DNA of 20,999 bases from a bacterium (GTDB taxonomy: Bacteria; Patescibacteria; JAEDAM01; Absconditabacterales; Absconditicoccaceae). The stretch spans positions 1 to 20,999 of the forward strand of contig JAFRZH010000036.1 of the NCBI GenBank assembly GCA_017442645.1, written 5' to 3'. Shown here in pieces: positions 1-8,685 of the stretch (within the stretch, counting starts at the first letter, position 1; each line of letters opens with the position of its first letter). Both the position numbers and the translations under genes were made by a program. Under the pieces are notes generated by a model, which had not been told where the DNA came from, did no database searches, and was given only the letters and a program-made list of their open reading frames with translations.

Positions 1-83
1 ATAATTTATTTGATATACAAGCGTTTTCACTTTCAATAAAAAATGGTATAGCGTTTAACTTTTCAATGAATAAAAAAAATCAC

Positions 84-108
84 AAAAAAAAGAGGGAAGA
101 ATCCCCCT
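84..108 (-). terminator. Rho-independent terminator of the 11-mer repeat protein gene
   Basis: Read on the minus strand, a short stem (AGGGG paired with TCCCT, loop of about 6) is followed by a run of eight T. It lies 25 bases after the stop codon of the gene ending at 133. The stem is weak, with one G-T pair. Confidence 0.6.
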
Positions 109-132
109 ATAACATTATTAAGGTTCAAAATT

Positions 133-1587
133 TTAAGCAGTCATTGGTATATTACTAGGTCATTGAATAGTTCATTCTGACAATTCATTATTTCATGATC
201 ACTGAACCGAATCAGTAATCGTATTAATAGCAGAAGAACCAAAATTCGTTACTGCTCATGCTGCATTGGTAACTGCTCCTAAAGCACTTGATCAAATATT
301 TCCCGCAATACTTCCAAATCCATCTCCATTACTTATTCCAGTTCAAACAGCAGAGCCAATATTTCCTACGGTTCAAACTGCTGAAGCTCCAACATTTGTT
401 GCAGTATTTACTGCAGAAGTTCCCATATTCACAGCGGTATCAGTAACAGATGTTGTAACACTAACTGCTTTATCTGCAACATTTCCTACTGCACTTACAG
501 CTCCTTGAATAATATTTCCTCCCAATTCACCTGGGACTACAGATCCTACCGTTCAAACAGTATCTTTTCAAAGTTCAACTGCTGTCCCAACCGTATTTTT
601 TCAAATTTCCACTGCTCATCAAACCGCCTGAGTTCCCGTCTGAACAGTAGCACTTGCAACATCTTTCACCATTCAAACTGCATTTTCAAAGAAATTTCCT
701 CCTTGATTATTTGCGACAGCTCAAGTTACTCAAGAGGCAAGTGAACTTCCTGCTCCTACAACAGTTTTTGTCGCTCAACCAATAACTCACATTCCCGTTT
801 GAACAGTTTTTCAAACAACATCAGATACCATTGAAACTCACTTTGAAAAAAGATTTTTTGCACCTCCCAAAAGTCCTCAAAAAAATCATGGTAAAGGTGC
901 AACAATATCCGTTTCAGAAGGAATCTGAGTATTAGCTACAGGATTATCATTATGAATATCTTGTACGGGAGCCGACATTACAGGTTGAGGTTGAACCTGA
1001 GGAATTTCTTGCTGAACAGGTTGAACAGAGGGTTGTGAATACATTGGAGAAGCAACTTGTTGTGAAAACTGTGGTGAAACTTGTTGAACAGGTTGCTGCA
1101 TTTGAGTTTGAATAGGACCTTCAGATACAGACGAAACATGTTGAACCTCCTCCTGTTGAGAAATATCCGAAGTCATTTGAGCAGTTCACGTTATTGGTTC
1201 TTGAACTGGATTTACTTGCATAGGAGAAAGAGTTTCCTCTGTTACTCCTTCATTTGGAGAGGAAACGATATCAAAAGAAAAAGATTTATCATTACCACCC
1301 AAATTTTCCTGAGATCATTCAGTATTTTCTTCTTTTATTTCAGTATTAGAAACCGCAGAAAGATCCGTTGAAAGATCAATTTTCATTTCTTCTGACTGAG
1401 AGACATCTGACGTTTTTTGTAGTTCTCAAAATTCTAAAGAAACTTCCCCAGTATTTAAAGAGGGATTTTGAGATTGAATATTTTGATCTCATTGAGAAAC
1501 TTGAGGATTTCCTCATAACTGCTGATTATCACCAATTCCTTGGTTGTCTCATTGAAATCAAGTTTGTGTTTTTGTTTGTAAATCCAT
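133..1587 (-). CDS. Low-complexity protein with disordered Q/S/P-rich N-half and 11-residue amphipathic repeats
   Basis: 484 residues with TGA as Gly; no recognised family. Residues 1 to about 235 are polar and look disordered (Gln, Ser, Asn, Glu, Pro; segments such as MQQPVQQV and QPSVQPVQQ). A hydrophobic Gly-rich stretch follows (PGFFGGLLGGAKNLF), then about 200 residues of Val/Gly/Ala/Thr repeats that fall into 11-residue units, for example GAVEIGKNTVG then TAVELGKDTVG, and later SAVNTATNVGA then SAVGTVGNIGS. An 11-residue period is typical of 11/3 amphipathic helices in synucleins, LEA group 3 proteins and apolipoproteins, which bind membranes or fold on drying; that role here is inference. 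No signal peptide or lasting membrane segment is visible. Start is the only in-frame ATG after the upstream TAA at 1624. An AGGAG lies about 26 bases upstream, too far for a normal ribosome-binding site. It follows sufS after a terminator-like hairpin. Confidence 0.8.
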
Positions 1588-1666
1588 TTCAAAAAAAATA
1601 TTAAAATAAATTTCTCCTATATTTTAGTCTTTTTCCAAAATTATGCAAATTTTTACCAAGAAAATT

Positions 1667-1690
1667 AAAAAAAGAGGAAAATTTCCCCTA
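1667..1690 (-). terminator. Terminator-like hairpin overlapping the sufS stop codon
   Basis: On the minus strand AGGGG and CCTCT flank AAATTT, followed by seven T. The stem begins at the sufS TAG. It probably separates sufS from the repeat-protein gene downstream. Confidence 0.5.
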
Positions 1691-2887
1691 CTCCATCAAA
1701 TCCAAAACTTCAAAAAATCTCTCTAAATCTGCTTGATCATTATACACATATGTACTCACACGAATTGTTCCTCCTACTTGCAAGAACTTATGAAGAGGAT
1801 AAGCACAATGACCTCCTACACGCAAACAAACATTTTCTTTTGCAAAAAGTTCTCAAATCTGATTGAAATTAGTGTTTCCCGTAAGTTTCGTGAAAGAGAA
1901 AACTCCAACACGGTTTTCAAGTTTTTTCGTTCCAAGCAGTCTGACTTTTCCTTCTCTTTTTTGAAATCCATTCCATAAAAATTGGACCATTTGTTGTTCT
2001 TCTTTCCACATTTTTTCAATTCCTCCATACTGCTCTATCCACTCCAAAGCTTTCAAGAGAGAAACAGCACCAATAATATTAGGAGTTCAAGCCTCTCGTT
2101 TCATAGAGTTTTTTTGTAAAGAATACTCCCCTACTGAAACATCTTTCACTGTTCCCCCTCAAAGAATCATCGGTTCCAATTCTTTCACCCACTGCGATTT
2201 CAGATACAGCATTCCAAGTCCGGAATATGCCATTATTTTATGCCCCGTCATAATCATTGCATCACATCAAATTTTCTGCACATCAACTGAGAAATGAGGA
2301 ACCGACTGTGATCCATCAACGACAAAAAACGTATCTTCTCTCAAAAGAGAGTGAAGTTTCTCCACTTCGATAATGGTCCCTGTAACATTCGAAACTTGAG
2401 AAACGGATACCACTTTCACGTTTTCCGTATATTTTTGCTGAAAATCCTCCCAATCCAGATTTGTCTCTTCATCAATTCCGATAAAATCCACTTCAAAACC
2501 AATCTCTTGCGCAAAACTCTGCCAAGCCAAAACATTTGAATGATGTTCCCAAATTCCAAGCAAAACCTTATCTCCCTTTCAGATTTTTTTACTTTTTACC
2601 AAAGCTTGAATCAAAAGATTGAAAGCATAGGTTGAATTATACGTATAAATAATCTCTTTCGCATGTGCATGAATCAATTGTGCTAATTTCACCTTTGAAA
2701 GTTCATAAAGATCCTCGGCATTTTCAGAAATCTGATACAATCCACGATGGATATTCGCATAATCATGAGCAACAAATTCAGAAACTCCATCAATGACAAT
2801 CTGAGGTTTTTGAGTCGAAGCAGCATTATCAAGATAAACAAGTCAAGGATTATTCTGAAAAAGAGGGAACTGAGATTTAAGAGACAT
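1688..2887 (-). CDS. sufS: Cysteine desulfurase, SufS/CsdA type
   Basis: 399 residues, normal length for the SufS branch of class V aminotransferases. These PLP enzymes strip sulfur from L-cysteine to give alanine and an enzyme persulfide used for Fe-S cluster assembly. Visible marks: YLDNAAST near the N-terminus, the PLP-stacking His in WEHHSN, DGSQSVPH, the Schiff-base lysine K217 in TGHKIMAYSG, the EAGTPN segment, and the persulfide cysteine C361 in GGHCAYPL near the C-terminus. At least five glycines, including those in NPGLVYLDN and REAGTPN, are TGA codons. No SufU, SufB/C/D or scaffold gene lies beside it. It starts 50 bases after the PriA N-half stop, so the two may be cotranscribed. 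Fe-S users in the window (the CCG/ferredoxin pair at 11192-12303) are possible clients. Confidence 0.9.
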
Positions 2888-2937
2888 AAGAAAAGAAAAA
2901 AAGAATAAAAGTCTGATGATAAAGAAAATAAATAATA

Positions 2938-3642
2938 CTAAAATGAAGCCTTAAAATCAAGAGTAATCACCTCACATTGATATAATTCTCTCATTTTTTC
3001 TACTACAGTTTTAAGAGAATAACGAGGATCTTGTTGATTGTGATAATACCATTTATAAGAATCTATAAAATAAATTTTTCTCAAATTTTGATAAGGTTGA
3101 AAAATTTCCGACTGAGTAGCAAAAATATGCTTTGCAATACCAAATTTAATAGACCATCGATGTTCATTTTTTCTTTTTTCAGTATCTGTAGAAAATAATT
3201 GTAAATGTTCTTTATCTTCTTTATAATGTTCTCCTAAAAAATTATAACGAGTCCAATTATCAGGAAAAATATAAAGATTTTGTTCTATATTTTTTTGTTT
3301 TTTAACGGTTAACTTTCTTTTTAAAAGTGTCTCAATTTCTAAAGGAACAAAATACTTCATAACAGATCTATAATCAGAAAACCATTCTTGAACCATCCAA
3401 TGACACAAGGCTAACAAATTATCATCAAACAAATAAGGATAAAGAATTTCTATTTTTTGGGATCAAGAAAAAGGATAAACATGATCGTACTTTTCAGGGA
3501 AAACAATTTCTTCTCACAAAAGCAAAACATAATCCTCTCAAACTTTTACTAAATCTCCAGGATTTCACAATTTTTCATCCGTTGAAAAAACTCTATAATA
3601 CTTTCAAAATCAACATCCATAAGTAAAAGAAAAAAGAAACAT
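2938..3642 (-). CDS. priA: PriA N-terminal half, helicase motifs lost
   Basis: 234 residues with TGA as Gly. PriA is the helicase that restarts collapsed replication forks. Residues 14-110 follow the PriA 3'-DNA-binding domain and the next helical segment (YYRVFSTDEKLGNPGD, then DDNLLALCHWMVQEW...SVMKYFVP). The usual winged-helix domain and Walker A loop are absent. The sequence then resumes with the PriA motif Ia region (LYIFPDNWTRYNFL for the usual LVPEIxLTxQ) and continues KHIFATQSEIFQPYQNL (usual VVGTRSAIFxPFxNL). The DEEH box is replaced by FIDSYKW, and YYHNQQDPRYS matches YKQ..xPRYH. It ends in TAG where the SATPS motif should be. The matching C-half is at the right edge of the window, on the same strand but upstream. 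Start ATG at 3642 follows an in-frame TAG. Family assignment is from the ordered run of PriA signatures. Confidence 0.75.
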
Positions 3643-3668
3643 CTTTCAAAAAAAAATAAACTAGATTC

Positions 3669-3696
3669 ATTGTAAAGATTTACAATCCTTCTGCAA
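3669..3696 (-). promoter_or_regulatory. Probable promoter of the PriA N-half/sufS unit with an internal palindrome
   Basis: On the minus strand TTGCAG, 16 bases, TACAAT, 27 bases before the ATG at 3642. The inverted repeat TGTAAAGATTTACA (3671-3684) overlaps the -10 box and half the spacer, so it could be an operator. Confidence 0.45.
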
Positions 3697-3755
3697 AAGA
3701 AAATTAAAACAAAAAAAGAGGAAAAGAAAAACAACAGAAAAAACACCTCAAAAAT

Positions 3756-3784
3756 TTGACAAAAAAAACTAATCGAGCTATAAT
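3756..3784 (+). promoter_or_regulatory. Consensus sigma-70-type promoter
   Basis: TTGACA at 3756-3761, a 17-base spacer, and TATAAT at 3779-3784: a perfect consensus match. The -10 continues as TATAATTAAAG, which recurs at 12394. It lies 32 bases before the ATG at 3817. Confidence 0.85.
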
Positions 3785-3816
3785 TAAAGCACTTATATTT
3801 TATCTTTAATAAAAAA

Positions 3817-4143
3817 ATGAGGACAACAATCGGAAGAATGCCAATTTGGAGAAAAAAAGAAGCAGAAAGAACAAAAAGAGAAAAACTTATCAGAGATTGT
3901 GTTTTTTTCGGACTTTTAATCTTTATTTGTGGAATTTGTATCAAGACCGTGTACGTTATGTCAGAACTTCTTGAAGCAACTGCAGCTTTATCAGAGATTA
4001 ACTATCTTGTTGCACAAAACGGAACTATTTCAGACGAGAACGAAACCATCGAAGAAAATGATAGTAAAACGATGGAAAATAGTTTTTCTGGAGAAAATCA
4101 AGATTCTTTTTCTGGAGAAATGATAGACGAAATAGAAAAATAG
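3817..4143 (+). CDS. Small single-pass membrane protein with acidic exposed tail
   Basis: 108 residues, no TGA codon, family not recognised. A basic N-terminus (about residues 7-26, rich in Arg and Lys) precedes one hydrophobic segment at about 28-47 (FFGLLIFICGICI). The remaining 60 residues are polar and very acidic and contain a short tandem repeat, SFSGENQ then DSFSGEM. The charge pattern predicts cytoplasmic N-terminus and exposed C-terminus. The size and layout recall FtsL/DivIC-like divisome proteins, but there is no convincing leucine-zipper coiled coil, so I do not assign that. It has its own consensus promoter and a strong terminator, so it is a single-gene unit. A second in-frame ATG is at codon 8. 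Confidence 0.75.
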   Translation: MRTTIGRMPIWRKKEAERTKREKLIRDCVFFGLLIFICGICIKTVYVMSELLEATAALSEINYLVAQNGTISDENETIEENDSKTMENSFSGENQDSFSGEMIDEIEK

Positions 4144-4170
4144 AAAAAATCTGAGTTTACTCAAAAAAAG

Positions 4171-4196
4171 AAACTGAACCGTCCTCAGTTTTTTTC
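4171..4196 (+). terminator. Rho-independent terminator
   Basis: AAACTGA, a 7-base loop, TCAGTTT, then a T run, 27 bases after the stop of the small membrane protein gene. Confidence 0.85.
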
Positions 4197-4233
4197 TTGT
4201 TTTTAAAAAAACATTTCTCCACTTAATTCCCTC

Positions 4234-4261
4234 TTGTAAAAACCTTTCACTTTCATACACT
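4234..4261 (+). promoter_or_regulatory. Candidate ychF promoter
   Basis: TTGTAA, 16 bases, TACACT, ending 29 bases before the ychF ATG and after the upstream terminator. The match to consensus is only fair. Confidence 0.35.
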
Positions 4262-4290
4262 AAAATCAATTTATTTGATAACTTGAATCC

Positions 4291-5397
4291 ATGAAAATCG
4301 GAATCGTTGGACTTCCAAATGTTTGAAAATCAACCCTTTTCAATGCTTTAACCAAGTCTTATGCTGCACCTGCGGAAAATTTTCCTTTTTGTACGATTGA
4401 CCCCAATGTTGGAATTGTAGAAGTAAAAGACGAGAGGATCGATAAACTCGCCGAACTTTCTCAAAGCCAGAAAAAAGTCTATGCTGCTACAGAATTTGTG
4501 GATATTGCAGGACTTGTGAAAGGTGCTTCGAAAGGGGAGTGACTTGGAAATAAATTTCTTTCGAATATTCGTGAAACGGACGCTATTGTGCAGGTACTTC
4601 GTTATTTTCAAGATCCTGATGTCGTACATGTAGAAGGAAATGTGGATCCTTTGAGAGATGTAGAAATTATCAATACAGAACTTATTTTAGCAGATTTGGA
4701 ACAGCTCGAGAGATCGCTTCCTTATCTTCAAAAAAAAGCAAAAACCTGAGCAGCTTCAAAGGATGAAAAGAGAACTGCGGAGATCCTTGAACTTTTCCAG
4801 AAAAATCTCAATGAGGGAAAGCTTCTCTATCCCCTCAAAGAAGAACTCTCAGATGAAGATATCAAACTCGTGAAATCGTATAATTTTTTGACCTTCAAAT
4901 CCTTTATTTATGCGCTCAATATTGCTCAAGACGATATCCCTCAAGCTCAAGCGATCCAAAAAGAATACGAAGAGAAACTTCACGCTCCCGTTGCAGTAGT
5001 GTGTGTGAAATTGGAAGAAGAAATGCTTGATATGGAGGAAGAGGAAAAAATCGAATTCATTTCGGAGCTGGTATCTGTTGAAAAACAAGCGATCCCTACT
5101 TTGGACCATCTGATTTCTTTGGCTTTTTCTACTTTAGGACTCATGTATTATTTTACCACAGGAGAAAAAGAAACAAAAGCCTGGACGATCAAAAAAGGTT
5201 CAACTGCTCCTCAAGCAGCATGAGCTATCCACTCCGATTTTGAAAGAGGATTTATCAAAGCTGATGTAGTTTCTTATGATGATTTAGTTACTGCAGGAAG
5301 CCGAGCAGGAGCAAGAGAAAAAGGACTTCTTCGTCAAGAAGGGAAAACTTATGTAGTTCAAGACTGAGATGTAATAATATTCAAATTTAATGTATAG
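4291..5397 (+). CDS. ychF: Obg-family redox-responsive ATPase/GTPase YchF (OLA1)
   Basis: 368 residues, the usual YchF length of about 363. YchF is a universal P-loop protein of the Obg family that hydrolyses ATP in preference to GTP and associates with ribosomes. Visible: P-loop GLPNVGKST at residues 7-15 with glycine 12 written TGA, switch region and the G3-type segment [18 protein letters not shown], then [18 protein letters not shown], a coiled-coil insertion, and the C-terminal TGS domain ([19 protein letters not shown]...RGFIKADVV) ending [13 protein letters not shown]. The G4 position reads NIAQDD instead of the usual NxxE. Five glycines are TGA, at least three of them nearly invariant in the family, making this the clearest proof of the code change in the window. 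It ends 34 bases before the next promoter. Confidence 0.96.
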
Positions 5398-5431
5398 TTT
5401 TTGATAGAGAATAAAAAATGACGAAAAAAAC

Positions 5432-5461
5432 TTGACATTAAAAAGTACTTTATTATATATA
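5432..5461 (+). promoter_or_regulatory. Promoter of the sigma4/HARE-HTH gene
   Basis: TTGACA at 5432-5437 followed by an alternating TA stretch (5454-5463) that offers a -10 box at a spacing of 16 to 18. It lies about 50 bases before the ATG at 5512. Confidence 0.7.
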
Positions 5462-5511
5462 TTAGTGTCTATCCATTAATGGATATTTTGTCTTATTAAC
5501 GATAATCAATA

Positions 5512-6624
5512 ATGAATTTTAATGTAAAGCTTGATGATACTAAATTGAAGGTTGATCTTTCTTCTACAGAATTGAAAGATGTCTTGGTATACTGTAAAGC
5601 AAAAGAAGCTTTAGTACTCGTAAAAAAATTCTGATTGGGAAGTGATGGGAAAACTTTGCCTCTTCAAAGAATTGGGAAAGACTACTCCTTAACGAGGGAA
5701 AGAATGAGACAAATTGAAACGCAAGCTCTTATGAGATTTCGTAGATTGATTGTAGGAAATGAAAAATATACTTCCGTTTTAAGTGAAGCTAGAAAAATTC
5801 TAGAAGCTCATGGATGCGTTTTATGAGAAGATGCATTAATTGCAAAATTAATCAATAGAAATATGTTTAAATTCAATAAGGCAGAACTTAAACTTATTTT
5901 AGTATCAGATTTTGACCTCTTTTATCTCAAAAGAAATAAATATATCAATAAGTCTTTCTATATTTCTCCTCTCTATGAAGATTTATTGATGAAAATGGTT
6001 CTTTTTGTAAACAACTATTTCGAAGAGAGAAAATCCGCACAAGATCTCTATGAATTTGTGGCTGTAGTGAAAGAAAAATTTTTGAAAGAATACAAAGAAG
6101 TAGAATGCTTAAGAAATGATCTTTTCTATATAAACTTTTTCTCTGTTATAAAAGGAATCGCTGTATTCGATGGAAAAATTGGATTTACTTCTTTCCCTGA
6201 AGTTTATCCCAAAACAATGAAACTTAAGATTTACTATACCATGAAAAGACTCAATAAAGCAATCCATTTCCAAGAATTACCTGCAAAAATTCTCGATTGG
6301 TTTCCAAATCATTCAGTAAAAATCAATACCGTACACAATGAACTCGTAAAGAATACTGATCTCTTTGTAAATCTCGGACTTGGACTTTATGGACTTAGAG
6401 AATGGGGATATGAAGGAGGAGTTGTAAAAGACATCTTAGTAAGAATTTTCGAAAAAGCAAATAGACCAATGTCAGTAAAAGATCTTTGTAAAGAAGTGTT
6501 AAAAGAAAAAATGGTAAGTCCTGCAACAGTAAATATGAATTTACAAAAATATTCTGACCTTTTTGAAAGAGTTTCAAAAGGAGTCTATCAACTAAAAGAA
6601 CAACAGCCAAAAGAAGCTAAATAA
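5512..6624 (+). CDS. DNA-binding protein: sigma-70 region 4 plus C-terminal HARE-HTH
   Basis: 370 residues with TGA as Gly at two places (FGLGSD and VLGEDA). Residues about 30-85 are a sigma-70 region 4 helix-turn-helix (VKKFGLGSDGKTLPLQRIG, then SLTRERMRQIETQALMRFR), the part that reads the -35 box. No sigma regions 1-3 are present, so it cannot be a full sigma factor. The middle 200 residues are Lys/Phe/Tyr-rich and not recognised. Residues about 305-358 (ILVRIFEKANRPMSVKDLC...VNMNLQKYSDLFERVSKGVYQL) fit the HARE-HTH winged helix found in RpoE (delta) and in nuclease-associated proteins. I infer an RNA polymerase-associated or promoter-binding regulator. It is a single-gene unit with its own promoter and terminator. 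Confidence 0.85.
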
Positions 6625-6630
6625 ATTAAA

Positions 6631-6662
6631 AAAAAAAGAGGATTAAATTTTTCCTCTTTTTT
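6631..6662 (+). terminator. Rho-independent terminator
   Basis: A-rich stem AAAAAAGAGGA pairs with TCCTCTTTTTT across a loop of about 9 bases, starting 7 bases after the stop at 6624. Confidence 0.85.
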
Positions 6663-6777
6663 CATAAAATAAAAAATGATAGTTCTGAATTAATAAAAAA
6701 TCTATTGATATATATATAAATCATTATAAATATCAACGTAAACAAAAAAAATGTCTAACAATTAAAATCGTACTACT

Positions 6778-6930
6778 ATGGAAGAACCATTAGTAAACTT
6801 CGAGGTAAAGGGGCTGCCTGATGAAGAATTTCAGAAGGTGAAGGAGTACTTGGAGCGTATGCAAAAAGAACACCCAGAGTATTGCATTCGAGACATCAAA
6901 CTCGAAAAAAGACCCGTTGAAGAAAAATAG
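6778..6930 (+). CDS. Small 50-residue acidic protein
   Basis: 50 residues, starting MEEPLVNFEVKGLPDEE and ending KRPVEEK; no TGA codon. It is highly charged with a likely amphipathic helix (EEFQKVKEYLERMQKEH) followed by a short strand-like end (YCIRDIKLEKR). I recognise no family. Support for a real gene: a complete ATG-to-TAG frame between two strong terminators, one upstream at 6662 and one 23 bases downstream, and no other frame explaining the interval. Codon use is unlike the neighbours, with GGG, CTG, GTG, AAG, CGT and CCC and a clearly higher GC share. No Shine-Dalgarno sequence is visible. An inverted repeat TTGATAT/ATATCAA (6705-6736) lies upstream. Confidence 0.65.
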   Translation: MEEPLVNFEVKGLPDEEFQKVKEYLERMQKEHPEYCIRDIKLEKRPVEEK

Positions 6931-6953
6931 TCCTCGAACACAACACAACAATG

Positions 6954-6980
6954 GAGGCTGTAATCCAGCCTCTTTTTTTT
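6954..6980 (+). terminator. Strong Rho-independent terminator
   Basis: GAGGCTG, loop TAATC, CAGCCTC, then eight T: a perfect 7-bp GC-rich stem, the strongest in the window. Confidence 0.92.
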
Positions 6981-7052
6981 GTACAAAATTTTGATTTTCA
7001 TATTTATTGAATATACAGAAAATTAGACAAATTACGAATATTTGTTAAAACT

Positions 7053-7078
7053 TAAAAGGACACAAAGAATCGTGTCCC
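7053..7078 (-). terminator. Terminator of the hrcA-proS gene group
   Basis: On the minus strand GGACAC, loop of 8, GTGTCC, then TTTT, 14 bases after the proS stop. The sequence style (GGGACA...ATTCTT...TGTCC) is like the glyS terminator at 15551. Confidence 0.75.
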
Positions 7079-7091
7079 TGCAGCTTTTATC

Positions 7092-8597
7092 TTAATAACT
7101 CTTAGCAAAAATTACTTTTCCAATACTTGGCTTTCCTGAATAAATACAAGTTCCTGGAACTTTTTCTCTCTTAAAGTCATAGCATCTGATCGTTGCTCTC
7201 GTTTCTTCTTGAATTTTATCTGCTGTTTCCTTCGTCCCATCTCGATGAGCAAGGACAAATCCTTTTTCAATTTTCTCTTTAAATTCTTCATAAGTATCTA
7301 CTTCATAGGTATGTTCTCTTGTGAAAGCTTCATGTTTTTCAAAAAGTGTTTTCTGGATTTCTTCGAGGAGGGATACAACCTTAGTTGATAATTCTTCTTT
7401 ATTAATCAAAATTTTCTCTTCAGTATCTCTTCTAAAGAGTTCAACCTTTCCTTGTTCTACATCTCTCATTCCGATCGCAATTCTCAAAGGAACTCCTTTG
7501 ACTTCGTATTCATTATATTTTCGTCCTGGAGTCTTCTGAGGATCGTCATCGATTTTAACTTGGATAGGGAAAGATACCTTTCACAAACATTCAGACTCAA
7601 TTGAAAATTCAGATTTTTCTATTTTTTCTAATTCTGGAGCAAGATACTCTTTTATCTTCTGTAAATCCTCTTCATTTTTCGCAATAGGTACAACCACAAG
7701 ATGAAGCGGTGCAATCGCAGGAGGCAAAACGAGCCCTTTATCATCAGAATGAGCCATAACCAATCCTCCCATCAATCTTGTACTTACTCCCCACGAAGTC
7801 GCATAAGGATATTGAAGTTCATTATTCTGATCGGTAAATTGTACTCCAAAAGCCTTCGCAAAATTCTGACCTAAATTGTGAGAAGTCCCTGACTGAAGTG
7901 CTTTATAATCTTTCATCATCGGTTCAAAGGTGTAAGTATGCACTGCTCCCGCAAATTTTTCATGTTCAGGTTTCTCTCCATAATAGGCAAAGAGAGATAC
8001 AAAATGATTCACCAAATCCAAATAAACATGCAACATTTTTTGAGCTTCTGCCTCGGATTCTTCAGCAGTTGCGTGAGCTGTATGCCCTTCTTGTCGAAGA
8101 AATTCAGAAGTTCTCAAAAAAGGTCTGGTTCTCATCTCTGCTCTTGTGACATTTGCCCATTGATTGATAAGGAGAGGTAAATCACGATACGAATGAATCC
8201 AATCTTTGAAACTATTCCAAATAATCGTCTCAGAAGTCGGACGAACAATCAATTCTTCTTCCAATCTACTTTCTGGATCCACAACTACTCCTTTCCCCTC
8301 TGGCTGATTCATCAATCTATGATGAGTTACGACCCAACATTCTTTCGCGAATCCTTCCACATGAGAAGCTTCTTTACTGAGAAAACTCTTTGGAATAAAA
8401 AGAGGGAAATACGCGTTTTGATGTCCTGTTTTTTTGATCATTTTATCGAGGATATCTCTGATATTCTCCCAGATTGCATATCCATAAGGTTTGATAATCA
8501 TGCACCCTTTAACGACGGAATTTTCTGCTAAATCCGCTTGTTGTACGATATCATTATACCAAGCAGAACTATCTTGATCTTTTGGAGTAATTGCCAT
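7092..8597 (-). CDS. proS: Prolyl-tRNA synthetase, archaeal/eukaryotic type
   Basis: 501 residues, class II synthetase that charges tRNA-Pro. It begins [19 protein letters not shown] and carries class II motif 1 ([11 protein letters not shown]), the proline-site segment ([13 protein letters not shown]), motif 2 with [20 protein letters not shown], and motif 3 ([21 protein letters not shown]). The anticodon-binding domain shows [21 protein letters not shown]. The C-terminal domain ends KVIFAKSY with a terminal tyrosine, the mark of the archaeal-type enzyme; that domain's usual Zn site is only partly kept (TCIYSGKPS). Glycine 339 is TGA; without recoding the protein would lose its whole C-terminal third. 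It is the last gene of the hrcA-led group, 88 bases after the preceding stop. Confidence 0.95.
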
Positions 8598-8685
8598 AAT
8601 GTATTAAAAAAATCTAAAAGTCTGACTCCTTTTTATTATTAAAATAGAGAAATGCAAGAGAAAGATTTTGAAAAAAAGATAGTAT

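Noticed and set aside
1..83. Possible gene end or start at the left edge
   Set aside because: No frame with recognisable content or a start/stop pair is visible in so short an AT-rich stretch.
2938..3642. Calling the split PriA a pair of pseudogenes
   Set aside because: Both frames are intact, end at proper stops, keep structural motifs such as the eight zinc cysteines, and the N-half has a promoter; decay would not spare these selectively. Function remains unproven.
3549..3944. 131-residue minus-strand frame rich in Phe and Leu
   Set aside because: It overlaps the start of the PriA N-half and the consensus promoter and membrane-protein gene; its composition is what A-rich DNA gives on the opposite strand.
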